Positions 61,374-64,000 of a stretch of DNA of 64,000 nt are shown here, piece by piece. The DNA lies in the NCBI RefSeq assembly GCF_003046295.1, contig NZ_PZZN01000001.1, positions 950,812 to 1,014,811 on the forward strand. The letters are read 5' to 3'. The translations under genes were made by a program, and so were the position numbers. How positions within the stretch are numbered: the stretch's first letter is position 1; each line of letters starts with the position of its first letter. Under the pieces are notes generated by a model, which saw only the letters and a program-made list of their open reading frames with translations, was not told the DNA's origin and made no database searches. Source of the DNA: Sphingomonas aerolata. Its GTDB lineage: Bacteria; Pseudomonadota; Alphaproteobacteria; Sphingomonadales; Sphingomonadaceae.

Positions 61374-62353
61374 GCACGCGTCCTCATCGCGATCGCATGC
61401 CCGCTGAATATGACAATCAGAATGACGTGGACGAGCAACGTCAGCGCCGCGGTGAACGCGACGAGCTCGGACAGCGCCTGGTCCTGGCCGATCAGCAGGA
61501 TCGCGAAATTGGCGAACAGCAGGTCCTTGTTCGGCACCAGCGGCAGCCGCGACACGAGCAGCCGCCCCGCCGCCAGAAACAGCCACATCGCGATCGACAC
61601 GCCGGGCAGCGCGAAATGCCAGGCGAGCGCGATCAGCAGCGATCCGCACATCAGCCGGATGCAGTGGATCATGAACACCCACCACAAGGTCGCGCGTGGC
61701 AGCGAAAAGACCCTCCGCGAGAAGATCAGGAACGGCAGCGAGATCGCAAAGGTGATCGCCGCCGACCCCAGCACCGTCTTGAACAGGTCGGGCGGCAACA
61801 GGTCGCGGCTCAGCGGCAGCGCGATCGCGACCATCGCCAGCGTGATCGCGTTGCCCGCGATCGCCGACAGGATCGTCACGTCCTTCACCGCACCGAACGG
61901 CGACGCCACCATCCGCGCCCGCGCCCGCGCCCAGGCATAGAAATAGGCGTCGCCCGAATAGCCGAACACCACTTCGTTCGCGATCCGCTTCTTGATCAGG
62001 GCGACCAGCCCCGCGACCGGGATCCCCCACAACCGGCGGAAGATCACGTAATCCCCCGTCGGCGGCGACATGTAGAGCAGCGCGAAACACAGATAGAATC
62101 GCGGATCGGACGGCACCGACCGCGAGAGTCCGGCCAGCCCGTGCGCGAACAGTTCGCGCGCGAGCCCCGCGATCATCGCCAGCGTCAGCACCGCGCCGAT
62201 GATCGCCGGCCACCGGCTGCGGAAGGTCTTGAGCGGTTCGAGCCCGACGATATCGGCTCCCGCCTGCACCACCCCCGCCTGCACCACCCCGGCCGCGGAA
62301 CGACCCGGCGGGTTCCCGGCCGTCAGCGCGGAGCCCGTCATACGCGTACGCAT
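61370..62353 (-). CDS. Polytopic membrane protein of unknown function
   Basis: The protein has about 327 residues with 7-8 hydrophobic segments after a short Arg/Gly N-terminus. A small internal duplication (AGVVQAGVVQAG) sits near residue 20. A charged amphipathic block (VALIKKRIANEVVFGYSGDA) lies between helices. It resembles flippase-like membrane proteins only in general topology. First gene of an operon with DUF2141 and GT4, so it may serve glycan export or assembly. A longer frame to 62416 is possible. Confidence 0.7.
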   Translation of the reverse strand: MRTRMTGSALTAGNPPGRSAAGVVQAGVVQAGADIVGLEPLKTFRSRWPAIIGAVLTLAMIAGLARELFAHGLAGLSRSVPSDPRFYLCFALLYMSPPTGDYVIFRRLWGIPVAGLVALIKKRIANEVVFGYSGDAYFYAWARARARMVASPFGAVKDVTILSAIAGNAITLAMVAIALPLSRDLLPPDLFKTVLGSAAITFAISLPFLIFSRRVFSLPRATLWWVFMIHCIRLMCGSLLIALAWHFALPGVSIAMWLFLAAGRLLVSRLPLVPNKDLLFANFAILLIGQDQALSELVAFTAALTLLVHVILIVIFSGHAIAMRTRA

Positions 62354-62531
62354 CGAACGATCCTCGTCCTGTACCGCGCACCCGGCCTTTCCGGGCATGC
62401 CATCACGCCGCGCCAATAGCCGCCCCGCCGCCGGCTTGCACGTGAAGATCGAGTCATCCGTCCCCGAACCCGCGCGGTTCGCCGCCGGTTACCCTCTCGC
62501 CATCGCGCCCCGACCGCGCCATCTGTGCGCG

Positions 62532-63623
62532 ATGCCCGGCGCTGACCAAATCCTCACCTATGCAGACGACCTGTCGGGCGGCGGCGTCGAGCGCGCGCAG
62601 TTGCGGCTCGCGCGCGGCTGGCTCGCCGCGGGGCGGCGCGTCACGCTGGTGATCGGCGACCCGACCGGCCCGCTCGCCGCCGAGCTGCCCGATGGGCTCG
62701 AGGTCGTCCCCGGCTCCGCGCGCACGCTGCCCGGCCTCGTCCGCCGCATGGCCCCCGACATCGTCTTCTGCCCCGGCAATCATTATACCGGGATCGCCGC
62801 CTGGATCCGGCTTAGGCTCGGCCGCGCCTGTCCGCCGATCGTCGCCAAGATGTCGAACGCGCCCGACCGCGGCGACCATGGCCGCCTGCTCCACGCCGCG
62901 CACCGCGTCTGGCTCGCGCGTCACGGCCGGTTCCTCGATCATCTCGTCGCGATGACCCCCGCCACCGCGGTCCAGGCCGCCGCCGCGACGCGCATGCCGG
63001 GCCGGGTCAGCGTCATCCCCAACCCGCCGGCACTCGCCGCGCCGGGCGCGACGCTCCCCGTGCTGCCGTCGCGGTTCATCCTCGGCGTCGGCCGGCTCGA
63101 ACCGCAGAAGCGCTGGGACCGGCTGCTCGCCGCGGTCGCAGCACTCGGCGATCGTGACATCGCGCTCGTCATCCTCGGCGAGGGCAATTGCCGCGGCACA
63201 CTCGCGGCGCAGGCGACCGCACTAGGCCTCGCCGCCCGCGTCCATCTGCCCGGCCATGTCGCCGATCCGCTCCCGGCAATGGCCCGCGCACAGGTCGTCG
63301 CGCTGACCTCCGATTTCGAAGGCGTGCCGGGGGTTCTGCGCGAGGCGCTGTCGGTCGGCACGCCCGTCGTCGCGACCGATTCGAGCCGCGCGATTGTCGA
63401 GATCATCGACACCCCCGCACGCGGCACGATCGTCGCGCGCGACGACGGCCCCGCACTCGTCGCCGCACTCGACGCCTGGCTCACACCCGGCATTTCGCGG
63501 CCCGCACCTGTCCCGCAACCCGGCAGCGACTCGGCGCAGCGCTATCTCGCGCTGTTCGACACGCTCGTCAGTCCGCGGCCTTCTCGTCCTCGCGGTCCGA
63601 CCGACGCTCGAGCGCGGTCTTGA
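62532..63623 (+). CDS. GT4 family glycosyltransferase
   Basis: The 363-residue GT-B protein has TYADDLSGGGVERAQLRLAR at the N-terminus, FILGVGRLEPQKRWDRLLAA, and the C-terminal FEGVPGVLREALSVGTPVVA motif of GT4 enzymes. Divergent from the minus-strand operon. The ATG is preferred; no clear RBS is seen, and the frame is open 330 nt upstream. The last 56 nt overlap the convergent transporter gene. Confidence 0.88.
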   Translation: MPGADQILTYADDLSGGGVERAQLRLARGWLAAGRRVTLVIGDPTGPLAAELPDGLEVVPGSARTLPGLVRRMAPDIVFCPGNHYTGIAAWIRLRLGRACPPIVAKMSNAPDRGDHGRLLHAAHRVWLARHGRFLDHLVAMTPATAVQAAAATRMPGRVSVIPNPPALAAPGATLPVLPSRFILGVGRLEPQKRWDRLLAAVAALGDRDIALVILGEGNCRGTLAAQATALGLAARVHLPGHVADPLPAMARAQVVALTSDFEGVPGVLREALSVGTPVVATDSSRAIVEIIDTPARGTIVARDDGPALVAALDAWLTPGISRPAPVPQPGSDSAQRYLALFDTLVSPRPSRPRGPTDARARS

Positions 63624-64000
63624 GCATCGCGGTCATCGGATCGGCAAGCGCGAGACCGAGGATCCCGAACAGCGCGCTCGCGAGGATCTGCGCGCCCAGC
63701 GTCAGCGCGGGCGGCAGGTCGACGGTGCGCTTGGCGACCATCGGCACGATCACATAGCCGTCGATCGTCTGCACCACGAAATAGGTGCCGATCGCCCAAT
63801 ATCCGGTGTCGACGCCCGCGCTGAAGCCGACCGCGACCATCAGCACGCCGGTGACGATCGCACCGATATTGGGGATGAAGGCGAGGATGCCTGCGATGAT
63901 CCCGAGCAGCATCGCCATCGGCACGCCGCCGATCGCCAGCGCGATCCCCGTCGCGACCCCCTCGACCGCCATGCCGAGCAACCGCCCGGCGAGCAGCCGC
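63568..64000 (-). CDS. AI-2E/PerM family transporter (N-terminal part cut by window edge)
   Basis: The C-terminal about 144 residues are visible: three or more TM segments with FIPNIGAIVTGVLMVAVGFS, YFVVQTIDGYVIVPMVAKRT and PPALTLGAQILASALFGILG, the conserved block of the PerM/AI-2E exporter-like family. The N-terminus lies beyond the right edge. Confidence 0.88.
   Translation of the reverse strand, partial: RLLAGRLLGMAVEGVATGIALAIGGVPMAMLLGIIAGILAFIPNIGAIVTGVLMVAVGFSAGVDTGYWAIGTYFVVQTIDGYVIVPMVAKRTVDLPPALTLGAQILASALFGILGLALADPMTAMLKTALERRSDREDEKAAD

Overview
The window is GC-rich, gene-dense chromosomal DNA of an alphaproteobacterium, most likely a Sphingomonas-type member of the Sphingomonadales. 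The evidence is several TonB-dependent receptors, a crtZ-crtW carotenoid operon with a crtX-like glycosyltransferase, an EipA (DUF1134) protein, a complete tol-pal operon, alphaproteobacterial gene-transfer-agent (GTA) genes, and several families of intergenic palindromic repeats. No rRNA, insertion sequence or CRISPR array was found; there is one tRNA, Ser(GCU).

Layout. 1-3.8 kb: an esterase fragment, a DUF1080 glycoside-hydrolase-like protein, a ThuA protein, a DUF6445 protein and an HPP membrane protein. 3.8-8.2 kb (minus): an operon of a YfiR-like periplasmic protein, a TonB-dependent receptor and a methyl-accepting chemotaxis-type receptor. 8.4-14.8 kb: a PI-PLC-like phospholipase, an orphan barstar, and a cell-surface signalling set (ECF sigma, FecR, STN-type TonB receptor). 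15-19.5 kb: crtX-like glycosyltransferase, PAP2 membrane phosphatase, then crtZ-crtW plus a sterol-desaturase-family gene that may be crtG, joined by 4-nt overlaps. 19.6-25.1 kb: small lipoprotein, tRNA-Ser, eipA, pyrC, ygfZ, ompA. 25.2-39.7 kb (minus): a GTA/phage structural operon of 17 genes from a putative TerS-like gene to a DUF2793 protein, with no integrase, lysogeny or lysis genes. 39.9-48.6 kb: hbd, DUF1176 lipoprotein, GNAT, EamA transporter, ispG, DUF1993, acyltransferase, isoaspartyl peptidase, S1/P1 nuclease. 48.9-53.7 kb (minus): ybgC-tolQ-tolR-tolA-tolB-pal. 53.8-64 kb: lipoprotein, flavin oxidoreductase, lysC, ubiG, three glycosyltransferases, a DUF2141/membrane-protein pair, and an AI-2E transporter fragment.

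How genes work together. ispG supplies isoprenoid precursors that the crt genes decorate downstream of beta-carotene, whose backbone genes lie elsewhere. The sigma/FecR/receptor set should form a substrate-sensing uptake switch. The Tol-Pal proteins form the envelope-constriction machine.

The most unusual signal is repeat DNA in and around functional genes. Every GTA junction that is not overlapping or under 20 nt carries the same hairpin repeat, always in one orientation, reading like an intrinsic terminator in the GTA transcription direction. A different repeat sits in frame inside the tolB signal-sequence region, another forms part of the prohead protease N-terminus, and another carries the likely start codon of a GT39 glycosyltransferase. 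The GTA also has a very large DUF2460 protein and a capsid protein that seems to lack the HK97 delta domain.
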